In this document: piece after piece, positions 8,207 to 19,921 of the stretch
How positions within the stretch are numbered: position 1 is the stretch's first letter
How the letters are laid out: each line of letters begins with the position of its first letter
Origin: Afifella aestuarii
GTDB lineage: Bacteria; Pseudomonadota; Alphaproteobacteria; Rhizobiales; Afifellaceae
Assembly: GCF_004023665.1 (NCBI RefSeq)
Contig: NZ_SAUF01000002.1
Span: 992,001 to 1,056,000, forward strand
Direction of reading: 5' to 3'
DNA: 64,000 nt
Translations under genes and position numbers: made by a program
Notes under the pieces: generated by a model
What the model was told of the DNA's origin: nothing
What the model saw: the letters and a program-made list of their open reading frames with translations, nothing else
Database searches by the model: none

Positions 8207-9082
8207 ATGTCAGCAAAGCACCCAATCATTTCAGTCACAGGTTCGTCCGGCGCGGGCACCACATCCGTGCGCCGGACCTTCGAGCAGATTTTCCGTCGTG
8301 AAGGGGTCAACGCCGTCTTCATCGAAGGCGACGCCTATCACCGCTACAACCGCGTGGAGATGCGCGAAGAGACCGAGCGTCACAAGGCGGATGGTGATTA
8401 CTCCTTCAGCCATTTCAGCCCGGAAGCGAACCTCCTCTGCGAGCTGGAGGAGATGTTCGAGGAATACGGCCGCAAAGGCACCGGCAAGACCCGTCATTAC
8501 GTGCACGATGACGACGAGGCCAAATGCTACGGCTGCCCGCCGGGCGAGTTTACCGACTGGGAGCCGTTCCCGGCCGAATCCGATCTTCTCTTCTATGAGG
8601 GGCTGCACGGGGCCGTCGTCACGGACGATTGCAACATCGCCCAGTATCCGGACCTGAAGATCGGTGTCGTGCCGGTCATCAATCTGGAGTGGATTCAGAA
8701 GATCCACCGCGATCGTTCCACGCGCGGCTACACGACGGAAGCGGTCACCGACACGATCCTGCGCCGGATGCCCGACTACGTGCATTACATCTGCCCGCAG
8801 TTTACCGAGACGACCATCAATTTTCAGCGCGTGCCGATCGTCGACACCTCTAACCCCTTCGTGGCACGGTGGATTCCGACAGCAGACGAATCCATGGTGG
8901 TGATCCGCTTCGCGGATCCACGCGGCATCGATTTTTCGTATTTGCTGTCGATGATCCACGATAGCTTCATGTCGCGGGCGAACTCGATCGTGGTCCCTGG
9001 AGGCAAGCTCGACATCGCCATGCAGCTGATTTTGACGCCGCTGATTTTGCAGCTCATCGAGCGAAAGCGCCGCGTCTCTTAA
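8207..9082 (+). CDS. cbbP: Phosphoribulokinase
   Basis: 291 residues, bacterial class I (octameric, NADH-responsive) type. P-loop near the N-terminus SVTGSSGAGTTSV (about 10-22), then EGDAYHRYNR, whose Asp is the catalytic base, and the bacterial-type FYEGLHG motif. Phosphorylates ribulose-5-phosphate to ribulose-1,5-bisphosphate, the RuBisCO substrate. Start ATG has AGGA just upstream. Follows cbbF by 9 bp and precedes cbbT by 15 bp in one operon. Confidence 0.97.
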   Translation: MSAKHPIISVTGSSGAGTTSVRRTFEQIFRREGVNAVFIEGDAYHRYNRVEMREETERHKADGDYSFSHFSPEANLLCELEEMFEEYGRKGTGKTRHYVHDDDEAKCYGCPPGEFTDWEPFPAESDLLFYEGLHGAVVTDDCNIAQYPDLKIGVVPVINLEWIQKIHRDRSTRGYTTEAVTDTILRRMPDYVHYICPQFTETTINFQRVPIVDTSNPFVARWIPTADESMVVIRFADPRGIDFSYLLSMIHDSFMSRANSIVVPGGKLDIAMQLILTPLILQLIERKRRVS

Positions 9083-9097
9083 ACGAAAGGTTTCTTG

Positions 9098-11139
9098 ATG
9101 GCCCCTTTGCAGACGACCGTACTGGCCGCTTCGACGAACGCTGAGGCCGCTGATCTCAAGCCGATGGCAAATGCCATCCGCGCGCTCTCTATGGACGCGG
9201 TGGAGAAGGCGAAGTCGGGACATCCGGGCATGCCCATGGGCATGGCCGATGTGGCGACCGTCCTCTTCAGCAAGTTCATGCGCTTCGACCCGCAGGACGC
9301 CGCCTGGCCCGACCGCGACCGCTTCGTGCTGTCGACCGGCCATGGCTCGATGCTGCTCTACTCGCTGCTTTACCTGACCGGATATCCGGAAGCGACGATC
9401 GACCAGTTGCGGAATTTCCGCCAGCTCGGCGCACGCACCGCGGGTCACCCGGAATACGGCCATCTGGCGGGTGTCGAGGTGACGACCGGTCCGCTTGGCC
9501 AGGGCCTTGGGGCCTCGGTCGGCATGGCGATCGCCGAACGGCTGATGGCGGCGCGTTTCGGTGACGAGATCGTCGACCATTACACCTATGCAATCGCCGG
9601 TGATGGCTGCCTCATGGAAGGCGTCAGCCACGAGGCGATCGATCTCGCCGGTCATCTGAAACTGCGGAAGCTGATCGTCCTCTTCGACGACAACCAGATC
9701 TCCATCGACGGGCCGACATCGCTCGCGACCTCCGTCGACCAGCTGAAGCGCTTTGAGGCGGCCGGCTGGTCGGTGCGCCGCGTCGACGGCCACGACATGG
9801 CGGCGGTCGAGGCCGCCATCGAGGCCGAGCGCCAGACCGATCGTCCTTCGCTGATCGCCTGCCGCACGATCATCGGCTGGGGTGCCCCCAACAAGCAGGG
9901 CACCCATGGTGTGCACGGTTCGCCGCTCGGCACCGAAGAGGTTGCGGCGGTGCGCGAGGCGCTTGGCTGGACGCACGAGCCTTTCGTCATCCCTGAAGAG
10001 GTTCTGAAGGATTGGCGCGAGACCGGAAAGCGCGGAACCGCGCTGCATGATGATTGGAAGAAGCGCCTGGCGGAGGCTCCGAAAGAGCGTCGCGACGCCT
10101 TCCATGCCGCGCTCGAGCTCGACTTCACGGGCAACGAGTTGCGCGACGCGATCGAGACGATCAAGGAGCGCTTTTCTTCCGAGAAGCCGAAGCTTGCCAC
10201 GCGGCAATCTTCGCAGAAGGTTTTGGAAGAGCTGGTGCCGCTGTTGCCGTCACTGATCGGAGGTTCGGCCGATCTCACCGGTTCCAACGGCACGCGCGTT
10301 GCGGCGCAGCAGCCGGTCACGGCTGACGATTTCAGCGGCAACTACATGCATTACGGGGTGCGCGAGCACGGCATGGCGGCCGCGATGAACGGCATGTCGC
10401 TGCACGGCGGTTTCATTCCCTTCGGCGGGACGTTCCTGGTTTTCGCCGATTATTCGCGCCCGGCGATCCGTCTTGCGGCGCTGATGGGCGTGCGCGTCAT
10501 CCACGTGATGACCCACGATTCCATTGGCCTCGGCGAGGATGGCCCGACGCACCAGCCGGTCGAGCATCTGGAATCTCTGCGCGCCATGCCGAACCTCAAC
10601 GTTTTCCGTCCGGCCGATGCCGTGGAAGCGGCGGAAGCCTGGCAGTGCGCCATCGAAAACGCCTCGGGCCCTTCGGTTTTGTGCCTGACACGTCAGGGCC
10701 TGCCGACGCTGCGCACCGAGCACGTCTCGGAGAACCTTTCGGCGAAGGGCGCCTACGTGCTCCGTGAACCGGAGGGCGACCGCGACGTGACCCTGATCGC
10801 CACCGGCTCTGAAGTGCCGATCGCGGTCGAAGCGGCGGAGAAGCTTGCGGCCGACGGCATCGCCGCCGCCGTCGTCTCAGCGCCCTGCTTCGATATCTTC
10901 AAGACCCAGGACCGGGCCTATCAGACCAAGGTTCTGGGCACGGCGCCGCGGATCGGCGTCGAAGCTGCAGTGCGCGATGGCTGGGACCGCTGGCTCGGCC
11001 CGGACGGTATCTTCATCGGCATGCAGGGCTTTGGCGCGAGCGGCCCCTATCAAGAGCTCTACGAGCATTTCGGCATCACCCCGGACGCCATCGTCGATGC
11101 GGCCCGGACCTTCATCAACCTTGGCAAGGAAAGCGAATA

Positions 11140-11140
<1 letters not shown>
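9098..11140 (+). CDS. cbbT: Transketolase
   Basis: 680 residues, TPP-dependent. Thiamine-pyrophosphate motif [20 protein letters not shown] near 170, N-terminal [10 protein letters not shown], middle pyrimidine-binding domain ([22 protein letters not shown]), and a C-terminal regulatory domain. Rearranges sugar phosphates to regenerate ribulose-5-phosphate. The ATG at 9098 is preferred over the TTG just upstream and has GAAAGG 7 nt before. The stop overlaps the cbbA start by one base. Confidence 0.97.
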
Positions 11141-13715
<2,575 letters not shown>

Positions 13716-13748
13716 AGCCCGAACCGAGACTAATTGGAGAACGCATCC

Positions 13749-14165
13749 ATGCGCATTACCCAGGGCACCTTTTCGTTTCTGCCCGATTTGACCGACGAGC
13801 AGATCACCAAGCAGGTGCAGTACTGCATCGACAATGGCTGGGCGGTGAACATCGAGTTCACCGACGACCCGCATCCCCGCAACACCTATTGGGACATGTG
13901 GGGCCACCCGATGTTCGACATCGAGGATGCCGCGGCCGTGATGATGGAGCTCAATGACTGCCGTAAGGTCTACGGCGACCGTTACATCCGTCTGTCGGGC
14001 TTCGACGCTTCGCACGGTTGGGAATCGGTGAAGATCTCCTTCATCGTCAACCGGCCTGCCGAAGAGCCGGGCTTCCGCCTGGAGCGGCAGGAAGATGCAG
14101 GCCGTATGACGCGCTACACGACCAAGGCCTACGCGTCCGACAAGCCGGAAGGCGCGCGCTACTAA
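13749..14165 (+). CDS. cbbS: RuBisCO small subunit, form IC
   Basis: 138 residues, the length of red-type small subunits. The N-terminus [19 protein letters not shown] and the C-terminal extension ([26 protein letters not shown]) that forms the beta-hairpin sealing the red-type holoenzyme pore are both present. Start at 13749 with TTGGAGAA upstream; an in-frame TTG at 13734 is inside the binding-site region. Assembles as L8S8 with CbbL. A GC hairpin follows at 14187. Confidence 0.98.
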   Translation: MRITQGTFSFLPDLTDEQITKQVQYCIDNGWAVNIEFTDDPHPRNTYWDMWGHPMFDIEDAAAVMMELNDCRKVYGDRYIRLSGFDASHGWESVKISFIVNRPAEEPGFRLERQEDAGRMTRYTTKAYASDKPEGARY

Positions 14166-14186
14166 GCGATCGCATATCGAGAAATC

Positions 14187-14211
14187 GGCGTCGCGCCTCG
14201 GGCGCGGCGCC
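14187..14211 (+). terminator. Intercistronic hairpin after cbbLS
   Basis: GGCGTCGCGC and GCGCGGCGCC can pair over 10 bp (one G-U) with a 5-nt loop, 21 bp after the cbbS stop and 27 bp before cbbX. There is no T-tract, so it is more likely an mRNA-stabilising or attenuating structure that keeps RuBisCO transcripts more abundant than cbbX. Confidence 0.5.
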
Positions 14212-14238
14212 AACAGCGGTTTGAGAGCGGATGCTGCG

Positions 14239-15198
14239 ATGAACGATCAGGTGAAACCCGAGAATGCCAATCCCGCTGAGGCGGAGACCGCCGCGCCGGT
14301 CACCTCGGTGGATCTGCAGCGCGAATTCGAGGAATCGGGCGTCGGCGACGTCCTGCGTGAGCTCGATGAGACCCTCGTGGGCCTCGCGCCTGTCAAGAAG
14401 CGCATTCGCGAAACGGCGGCGCTTCTCCTGGTGGAGCGCGCCCGCAAGCAGCTCGGCCTCGCTTATGAGGCACCGACCCTGCATATGAGCTTCACGGGCA
14501 ATCCCGGCACCGGCAAGACGACGGTGGCGCTCAAAATGGCGAGCCTCCTTCACCGGCTCGGCTATATCCGCAAGGGCCATCTCGTCTCCGTCACGCGCGA
14601 CGATCTCGTCGGCCAATACATCGGCCACACCGCGCCGAAGACGAAGGAAGTGCTGAAGAAGGCGATGGGTGGCGTCCTCTTCATCGACGAGGCCTATTAC
14701 CTCTACCGCCCGGAAAACGAGCGCGATTACGGTCAGGAATCGATCGAGATCCTCCTCCAGGTGATGGAGAACCAGCGCGAGGATCTGGTCGTCATTCTGG
14801 CCGGCTACGCCGACAAGATGGACAAGTTCTTCGAGAGCAATCCGGGCTTCCGCTCGCGCATCGCCCATCACATCGATTTTCCCGATTACAACAACGAGGA
14901 GCTCCTCAGGATCGCCGAGATGATGCTGAACGAGCAGAACTACGAATTGTCGCCCGATGCGCGCGAAACGCTCATCCGCTACATCGACCGGCGCCGTCAG
15001 CAGCCGCATTTCGCCAATGCCCGCTCGGTTCGAAACGCGCTCGACCGCGCTCGCCTGCGCCAGGCGAACCGTCTCTTCGAGGCCGCCAACGGCCCGGTGA
15101 CGGCGGAAGACCTGAAGCTGATTTCGCCCGAAGACATCAATGTCAGCCGGGTGTTTTCCATTCCAACCGATGCCGAACGCGCCGAAGAAAGGGCGTGA
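14239..15198 (+). CDS. cbbX: Red-type RuBisCO activase CbbX
   Basis: 319-residue AAA+ ATPase. Walker [10 protein letters not shown] at 87-95, Walker [12 protein letters not shown] around 140-150, sensor-type [10 protein letters not shown], and an arginine-finger region [14 protein letters not shown]. CbbX hexamers, activated by RuBP, thread the CbbL C-terminus to eject inhibitory sugar phosphates. The ATG at 14239 has GAGAGCGGA upstream; a TTG at 14221 is less likely. Placement directly after cbbLS is the usual arrangement for form IC. Confidence 0.97.
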   Translation: MNDQVKPENANPAEAETAAPVTSVDLQREFEESGVGDVLRELDETLVGLAPVKKRIRETAALLLVERARKQLGLAYEAPTLHMSFTGNPGTGKTTVALKMASLLHRLGYIRKGHLVSVTRDDLVGQYIGHTAPKTKEVLKKAMGGVLFIDEAYYLYRPENERDYGQESIEILLQVMENQREDLVVILAGYADKMDKFFESNPGFRSRIAHHIDFPDYNNEELLRIAEMMLNEQNYELSPDARETLIRYIDRRRQQPHFANARSVRNALDRARLRQANRLFEAANGPVTAEDLKLISPEDINVSRVFSIPTDAERAEERA

Positions 15199-15233
15199 GC
15201 GAGATAACCCCGCACGGGACAGGGAGAGCCGCC

Positions 15234-15917
15234 ATGAACGACATCCTGATCGCGCCGTCGATCCTTTCCGCCGATTTCGCCAGGCTCGGCGAGGAAGTTG
15301 CCGCAGTCGACCGCGCCGGTGCCGATTGGATCCATCTCGACGTGATGGACGGCCATTTCGTGCCCAACATCACATTCGGCCCGCCGATCATCAAGGCGCT
15401 GCGCGGCTCATCGCAGAAAGTCTTCGACTGCCATTTGATGATCGAGCCGGCGGATCCCTTCCTCGAAGCCTTCGCCCAGGCGGGCTGCGATTACATCACC
15501 GTGCATCAGGAGGCCGGGCCGCATCTCGACCGCTCGCTGCAGGCGATCCGCGGGCTCGGCAAGAAGGCCGGTGTCTCGCTCAACCCTTCGACGCCGGAAA
15601 CGACGCTCGAATACGTCCTCGACCGGCTCGACCTCATTCTTTTGATGAGCGTCAATCCGGGCTTCGGCGGCCAGGCCTTCATCCCGGCGATCATCGAGAA
15701 GACCCGCCGCGTCAAGGAGATGATCGGCGACCGCGACATCCGCATCGAGATCGACGGCGGCGTGTCGCCGGAGACCGCGCCTGCGCTTGCCGCAGCCGGT
15801 GCTGATGTGCTTGTTGCGGGCTCCGCGGTCTTTAAAGGCGGCAGCGAAGAAACATATCGTCAGAATATCGCTGCCATCCGTACGGCAGCGGAAGGGGCGC
15901 TGAAGGCGGCCGCCTGA
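15234..15917 (+). CDS. cbbE: Ribulose-phosphate 3-epimerase
   Basis: 227 residues, TIM barrel. Motifs: [22 protein letters not shown] (metal and catalytic Asp), [23 protein letters not shown], and [11 protein letters not shown] with a terminal phosphate-binding GSAVFKG. Interconverts xylulose-5-phosphate and ribulose-5-phosphate, feeding CbbP. The ATG at 15234 is preferred (GGGAGA upstream) over a GTG at 15195 that overlaps cbbX. Equivalent to rpe. Confidence 0.97.
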   Translation: MNDILIAPSILSADFARLGEEVAAVDRAGADWIHLDVMDGHFVPNITFGPPIIKALRGSSQKVFDCHLMIEPADPFLEAFAQAGCDYITVHQEAGPHLDRSLQAIRGLGKKAGVSLNPSTPETTLEYVLDRLDLILLMSVNPGFGGQAFIPAIIEKTRRVKEMIGDRDIRIEIDGGVSPETAPALAAAGADVLVAGSAVFKGGSEETYRQNIAAIRTAAEGALKAAA

Positions 15918-15937
15918 GACGAGACAAGGAGAGCTTC

Positions 15938-16489
15938 ATGGCTGCAACCGCCGCGATCTGCGATTTCGGCTGGAAGGCGAAGGATTTCACCCTCAAGGGG
16001 ACCGACGGCAAGACCCATTCGCTCGCCGATTGCGCGGGCGAGAACGGTACGCTCGTCGCCTTCATCTGCAATCACTGCCCCTATGTGAAGGCCGTGATCG
16101 ATCGTTTCGTGCGCGACGCCAGGGAGCTTGAGGCCTACGGCATCAAGACGGTCGCCATCTGCTCCAACGATGCAGAGGCCTATCCCGACGATTCCTTCGA
16201 TAACATGCAGGCATTCGCCGAAGAGCACGGCTTTTTCTTTCCCTATCTGCATGACGAAGACCAGTCGGTGGCGCGCGCCTGGGATGCCGTCTGCACGCCG
16301 GATTTCTTCGGCTTCAACAAGAACCTGGAGCTGCAGTTTCGCGGTCGGCTCGACGCGTCCCGGAAAGAGGCTGCACCGGATGCGCCGCGCGAGCTTTTCG
16401 AGGCGATGAAAAAGGTGGCTCAGACCGGCGAAGGGCCGAGGGAACAGATCCCCTCGATGGGCTGCTCGATCAAATGGAAGGCCGCTTGA
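15938..16489 (+). CDS. Thioredoxin-fold peroxiredoxin-like protein
   Basis: 183 residues of the AhpC/TSA-thioredoxin superfamily, PRX-like1 type. The redox motif is CNHCPYVKA near residue 46, embedded in VAFICNHCPYVK, followed by CSNDAEAYPDDSFDNM and TPDFFGFN. A reductase or peroxidase role in thiol homeostasis is likely. It lies 20 bp after cbbE with its own AAGGAGAG binding site and overlaps the next gene by one base, so it is built into the Calvin operon. It may control redox state of Calvin enzymes or detoxify peroxide; that is inference. Confidence 0.85.
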   Translation: MAATAAICDFGWKAKDFTLKGTDGKTHSLADCAGENGTLVAFICNHCPYVKAVIDRFVRDARELEAYGIKTVAICSNDAEAYPDDSFDNMQAFAEEHGFFFPYLHDEDQSVARAWDAVCTPDFFGFNKNLELQFRGRLDASRKEAAPDAPRELFEAMKKVAQTGEGPREQIPSMGCSIKWKAA

Positions 16490-17172
16490 TGGCCTCCTCC
16501 TGGCCGAAGGCCATCATTTTCGATCTCGACGGCACACTCGTCGATTCCGTTCCCGACCTCACCGATGCCTTGAACGATCTCCTCGTCGAAGAGGGGCTTC
16601 CCGCCGTCAACGAGGACAATGTCCGCAAGATGGTGGGCGACGGCGTCGAAAAGCTCGTCGAGCGTGGTTTTGAGGCGCGGGGGCGCACGCTCGACAAGGT
16701 CGAGCTCGAGGGCCTGGTTGCCCGCTTCCTGGCGCTTTACGAGCCGCGGGCGACCGAGAAGACCGTGCTTTTCCCGACCGCCGTGGAAACATTGGCGGGC
16801 CTTGAGGAAAGCGGCATCGCGCTCGCCGTCGTCACCAACAAGCCCGGCGCGGCGACGCGTCTCATTCTGGAAGGCCTCGGCGTTGCCGAACGTTTCGGCG
16901 CCGTCATCGGCGGCGACAGCGGCCTGCCGAAAAAGCCGGAGCCGGCCGTTCTCCTGGCGGCGCTGCAGCAGCTTGGGATCAGCGCCGACGACGCGCTGAT
17001 GGTCGGCGACAGCCCCGCCGATGTGGGGGCTGCGCGGGCGGCGGGCCTGCCGGTCCTCGTCATGAGCTACGGTTACACCAAGCTGCCGCCGGAAGAGCTC
17101 GGGGCCGATCAGGTGATCGATTCCCTCTCCGAGATCGTCGAAGCCATTCGCATGATGCGCACCGCCGCCTGA
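16489..17172 (+). CDS. cbbZ: Phosphoglycolate phosphatase
   Basis: 227 residues, HAD superfamily. Motif I IFDLDGTLVDS near the N-terminus, motif II VVTNK, motif III Lys in KKPEP, motif IV VGDSPADVGAARAAG. Dephosphorylates 2-phosphoglycolate made by RuBisCO oxygenation. Start at 16489 overlaps the preceding stop (TGATG); an ATG at 16474 would add five residues. It closes the cbb operon. A second paralogue is at 61109-61801. Confidence 0.93.
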   Translation: MASSWPKAIIFDLDGTLVDSVPDLTDALNDLLVEEGLPAVNEDNVRKMVGDGVEKLVERGFEARGRTLDKVELEGLVARFLALYEPRATEKTVLFPTAVETLAGLEESGIALAVVTNKPGAATRLILEGLGVAERFGAVIGGDSGLPKKPEPAVLLAALQQLGISADDALMVGDSPADVGAARAAGLPVLVMSYGYTKLPPEELGADQVIDSLSEIVEAIRMMRTAA

Positions 17173-17274
17173 GCGCAAAGGTGTCTCGGCAAGGCTCGCC
17201 GACGGAGAGAGAATGGGGACGAAAACCGCCTTGTGATCGGCGCCGCCCCTGGCGCCACAACGGCTTTCCGCTAT

Positions 17275-17297
17275 AAGATGAAAATCGTTCTCATCTT
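17275..17297. promoter_or_regulatory. Imperfect 23-bp palindrome upstream of the ABM monooxygenase
   Basis: AAGATGA and TCATCTT flank a 9-bp centre that also pairs partly (9 of 11 positions symmetric). It is 48 bp before the monooxygenase start and so placed as an operator. Haem-degrading ABM proteins are commonly iron-controlled, but the dyad does not match the ICE (Irr) consensus I know. Confidence 0.45.
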
Positions 17298-17345
17298 TTC
17301 GGTCGAGCCCGATCGGCCGGACCAATCCCATAGGAGCAGCGAAAA

Positions 17346-17657
17346 ATGTACATCGCCATGAACCGCTTCAAGGTGAAGCCGGAAGCGGCCGAGGATTTTG
17401 CCGAGGTCTGGCGCAGCCGAGATTCGCAGCTGTCGAAGGTGCCGGGTTTCGTCGAATTCCATCTCCTCAAGGGGCCACAGCGCGACGATCACGTGCTTTA
17501 TGCCTCGCACACGGTCTGGCGCTCTTACGAGGATTTCGAGAACTGGACGAAGTCTGAGCATTTCCGCAATGCCCATGCGGGCGCCGGCGAGCGCAAGCCC
17601 CTCTACATCGAGCATCCGCAGTTCGAAGGTTTCGAGGTCCTCGAAGACGTTCGCTGA
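17346..17657 (+). CDS. Antibiotic biosynthesis monooxygenase (ABM) domain protein, haem-oxygenase-like
   Basis: 103 residues with a ferredoxin-like ABM fold: MYIAMNRFKVKPEAAEDFAEVWRSR, VPGFVEFHLLKGP, YASHTVWRSYEDFENWTKSEHFRNAH. This pattern is shared with IsdG/HmuQ-type haem-degrading monooxygenases, where the Asn, Trp and His of the NWTKSEHF segment are expected catalytic or haem-binding residues. Function as haem oxygenase is likely but not certain. Start ATG has AGGAGC upstream. An imperfect palindrome upstream may be an iron-responsive operator. Monocistronic or with the racemase-family gene 71 bp downstream. Confidence 0.8.
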   Translation: MYIAMNRFKVKPEAAEDFAEVWRSRDSQLSKVPGFVEFHLLKGPQRDDHVLYASHTVWRSYEDFENWTKSEHFRNAHAGAGERKPLYIEHPQFEGFEVLEDVR

Positions 17658-17728
17658 TTGCCGCATCGGGTGGGCGAGCCGCACGGCCTCTGCTATGGCC
17701 CAACGGGACAGGCAAGAGAGGAAGTAGC

Positions 17729-18466
17729 GTGACGACACGACCGCTCGCTCAAAAAACGATCGGTGTTCTGGGCGGTTCCAGCAACATCGCCACCGGCCAT
17801 TACTATCGCTTTCTCAACGAGATCGTGAATGCGCGTCTCGGCGGTTGGGACATCGCCGAGACGGTGATCGTCGGCATGAATTTCGGCAATATCGAAGCCT
17901 TTCTGCATGCCGACGATTGGGCCTCGCTGGAGGCCTATATGGCGAAGAAGGTGGATGCGCTGATTGCCGCGGGCGCTGACGTCATCGTCGGCGTCTCCAA
18001 CACTTTGCATAAGCCGATGGAGGCGATCCTCGCCTCCCGCGACATCGATTACATCCACATCGTCGATCCGACGGGCGAGGCGACCCGCAAGGCCGGGCTG
18101 AAGCGCGTTGCCCTTTTCGGCACCAGGCCGATCATGGAGATGGATTACGCCCGCCGTCGCTACGAGGAAAAATTCGGGCTGGAGATCGTCGTCCCGAATG
18201 CGGACGAGCGCGCCGAGATCGATCGCATCATCTTCGACGAACTCGTCAAGGACGTGCTCCGCCCGCAATCGAAGGCCCGTTATCTGGAGATTGCCGAAAG
18301 GCTCGCGCGCGAAGAAGGGGCAGAAGGCCTGATCCTCGGCTGCACGGAGATCTTTCTTTTGATCGATCAGAAGGATCGCCCGGACTTTCCGATGTTCAAT
18401 ACGACGCGGCTGCATTGCGAGGCGGCCGTGGACTATGCGCTCACAAACGCGCTAGAGGCGGTGTGA
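17729..18466 (+). CDS. Aspartate/glutamate racemase family protein
   Basis: 245 residues. N-terminal GVLGGSSNIATGHYY and C-terminal LILGCTEI are signatures of Asp/Glu racemases. The second catalytic Cys is present (Cys205), but the first catalytic position, in VGVSNTLHK, is Ser90 rather than Cys. In E. coli YgeA the same position is Thr with the distal Cys kept, and that enzyme racemises L-amino acids in a biased manner. The protein may therefore be a broad or asymmetric racemase. GTG start at 17729 with GAGAGGAAG upstream; no nearer ATG. Confidence 0.85.
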   Translation: MTTRPLAQKTIGVLGGSSNIATGHYYRFLNEIVNARLGGWDIAETVIVGMNFGNIEAFLHADDWASLEAYMAKKVDALIAAGADVIVGVSNTLHKPMEAILASRDIDYIHIVDPTGEATRKAGLKRVALFGTRPIMEMDYARRRYEEKFGLEIVVPNADERAEIDRIIFDELVKDVLRPQSKARYLEIAERLAREEGAEGLILGCTEIFLLIDQKDRPDFPMFNTTRLHCEAAVDYALTNALEAV

Positions 18467-18595
18467 ACGGGAGAGGCTGAACAAGGGGGACGGCTGCAGG
18501 TCGATCGGCCGGGTCGGCAAGGTTCCGGCAAGGCGGTGCGTCTTTCTTTGCCTCTTCAGCACAAGAGCCCGACAGCGCCTGCGCAATCATCTCTC

Positions 18596-19921
18596 ATGAA
18601 CGCTAATCTCCACGGCATATCCGGTTTCCTGGAACGGGCGATCGCGGCCTCCGGCGAGACGTTGGCGACGCTTGCGCCGGGCGAACTCGTCAGTCTTGCG
18701 ATCGCCTTGCCGGAAAGCGCCGAGGCACGCTGTCAGGGGCTTTCGGGTGATTGTCGCTGGGTGTCTCCGCCGACGGGCCGGGCCTTCTATGCCGCCGGAA
18801 AAGCGGTCGAGGGTTCGCGTGACGAACTCGACCGCCTGTTGTCGGAAGAAGGTGTCTGGCGCCGCATCGGCGATGGCTCCGCATCGCCACTCGCTTTCTT
18901 CACGCTGCCGCCAGCGACGGCCACGCAGGATCTGTCCTTCTTCGTGCCGCGGGTTTTGTTTCGTCGTGAGGGAACGGCCTGGAACGTGGTCTTGTCCGCT
19001 GCCCATGACGGACGCGCGTTGCAGGAGATCGCCAGCGACTGGCTCGGGCTCGCGGCCGCCATCCTTTCTCAGGCCGAGCCGGTCGGCGAGGCCCGCATCG
19101 AACGCTCACAGGCCTCGCCGGACGAGGCGACCTGGAAGACACGTGTCGCCGAAACGAGTGCTGCGATCCGCGACGGCCGCTTCGACAAGGCGGTTCTTGC
19201 CCGCCGTCTGGCGCTGAGGCTTGCCGAACCGGTCGATCCCAATCGGCTGGTCGACCGCCTCGCGGCCGCGAATGCGGGATCGAACGTCTTCTCGCTGCCG
19301 CATGGCGGCGGCCATGTCGTTGCCGCAAGCCCGGAACGCCTGGCTGTGAAGAAGGGCCGGGACATCTTGAGCGACGGGCTCGCCGGCACGGCCCGCCATG
19401 CCGGAGAGGCACCGGCCGATGATGCCGCCGAGGCGGCGCTTTTTGCTTCCGCCAAGGAGCGCAGGGAGCACGCCATCGTCGTCGATGCGATTGCAGCCGA
19501 CCTTGAGGATTTCTGCGAGACGCTTGAGCGACCGTCGGCTCCGGGCTTTATGCATCTGTCGCGCGTCACGCATCTGTGGACGCCCTTGTCCGGGCGGCTG
19601 AAGCCGGGTGTCGGACTTCTCGACGTGGCGGAACGGCTTCACCCGACCCCGGCCGTTTCGGGATTTCCTCGCGAAACGGCCATTGCTTGGCTGAAGGAGC
19701 TGGGCGAGGAGCGCGACGGGCTTTATTCAGGCGTTGCCGGCTGGGTCGACGCGGACGGAGACGGGGAGGCGGCCGTCGTTTTGCGCACGGCTTTCTTTGC
19801 CGGGCGCGAGGCGAGCCTGTGGGCCGGTGCCGGCATCATGGCGCAGTCGGACCCGGCGGCGGAATGGATGGAGACGGAAATGAAGCTTGCCACCATGTTG
19901 GACCTCTTCGCAGACAAATGA
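18596..19921 (+). CDS. menF: Isochorismate synthase
   Basis: 441 residues from the ATG at 18596. Chorismate-binding fold: KAVLARRLAL (catalytic base Lys region), AASPERLAVK, DGLAGTARH, LHPTPAVSGFPR, GLYSGVAGW and the C-terminal GAGIMAQSDPAAEWMETEMKL. Converts chorismate to isochorismate, the first step of menaquinone synthesis. Neither this ATG nor the in-frame GTG at 18536 has a strong binding site, so the start is uncertain. Stop overlaps menD in an ATGA. The men context makes MenF more likely than a siderophore EntC. Confidence 0.9.
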   Translation: MNANLHGISGFLERAIAASGETLATLAPGELVSLAIALPESAEARCQGLSGDCRWVSPPTGRAFYAAGKAVEGSRDELDRLLSEEGVWRRIGDGSASPLAFFTLPPATATQDLSFFVPRVLFRREGTAWNVVLSAAHDGRALQEIASDWLGLAAAILSQAEPVGEARIERSQASPDEATWKTRVAETSAAIRDGRFDKAVLARRLALRLAEPVDPNRLVDRLAAANAGSNVFSLPHGGGHVVAASPERLAVKKGRDILSDGLAGTARHAGEAPADDAAEAALFASAKERREHAIVVDAIAADLEDFCETLERPSAPGFMHLSRVTHLWTPLSGRLKPGVGLLDVAERLHPTPAVSGFPRETAIAWLKELGEERDGLYSGVAGWVDADGDGEAAVVLRTAFFAGREASLWAGAGIMAQSDPAAEWMETEMKLATMLDLFADK

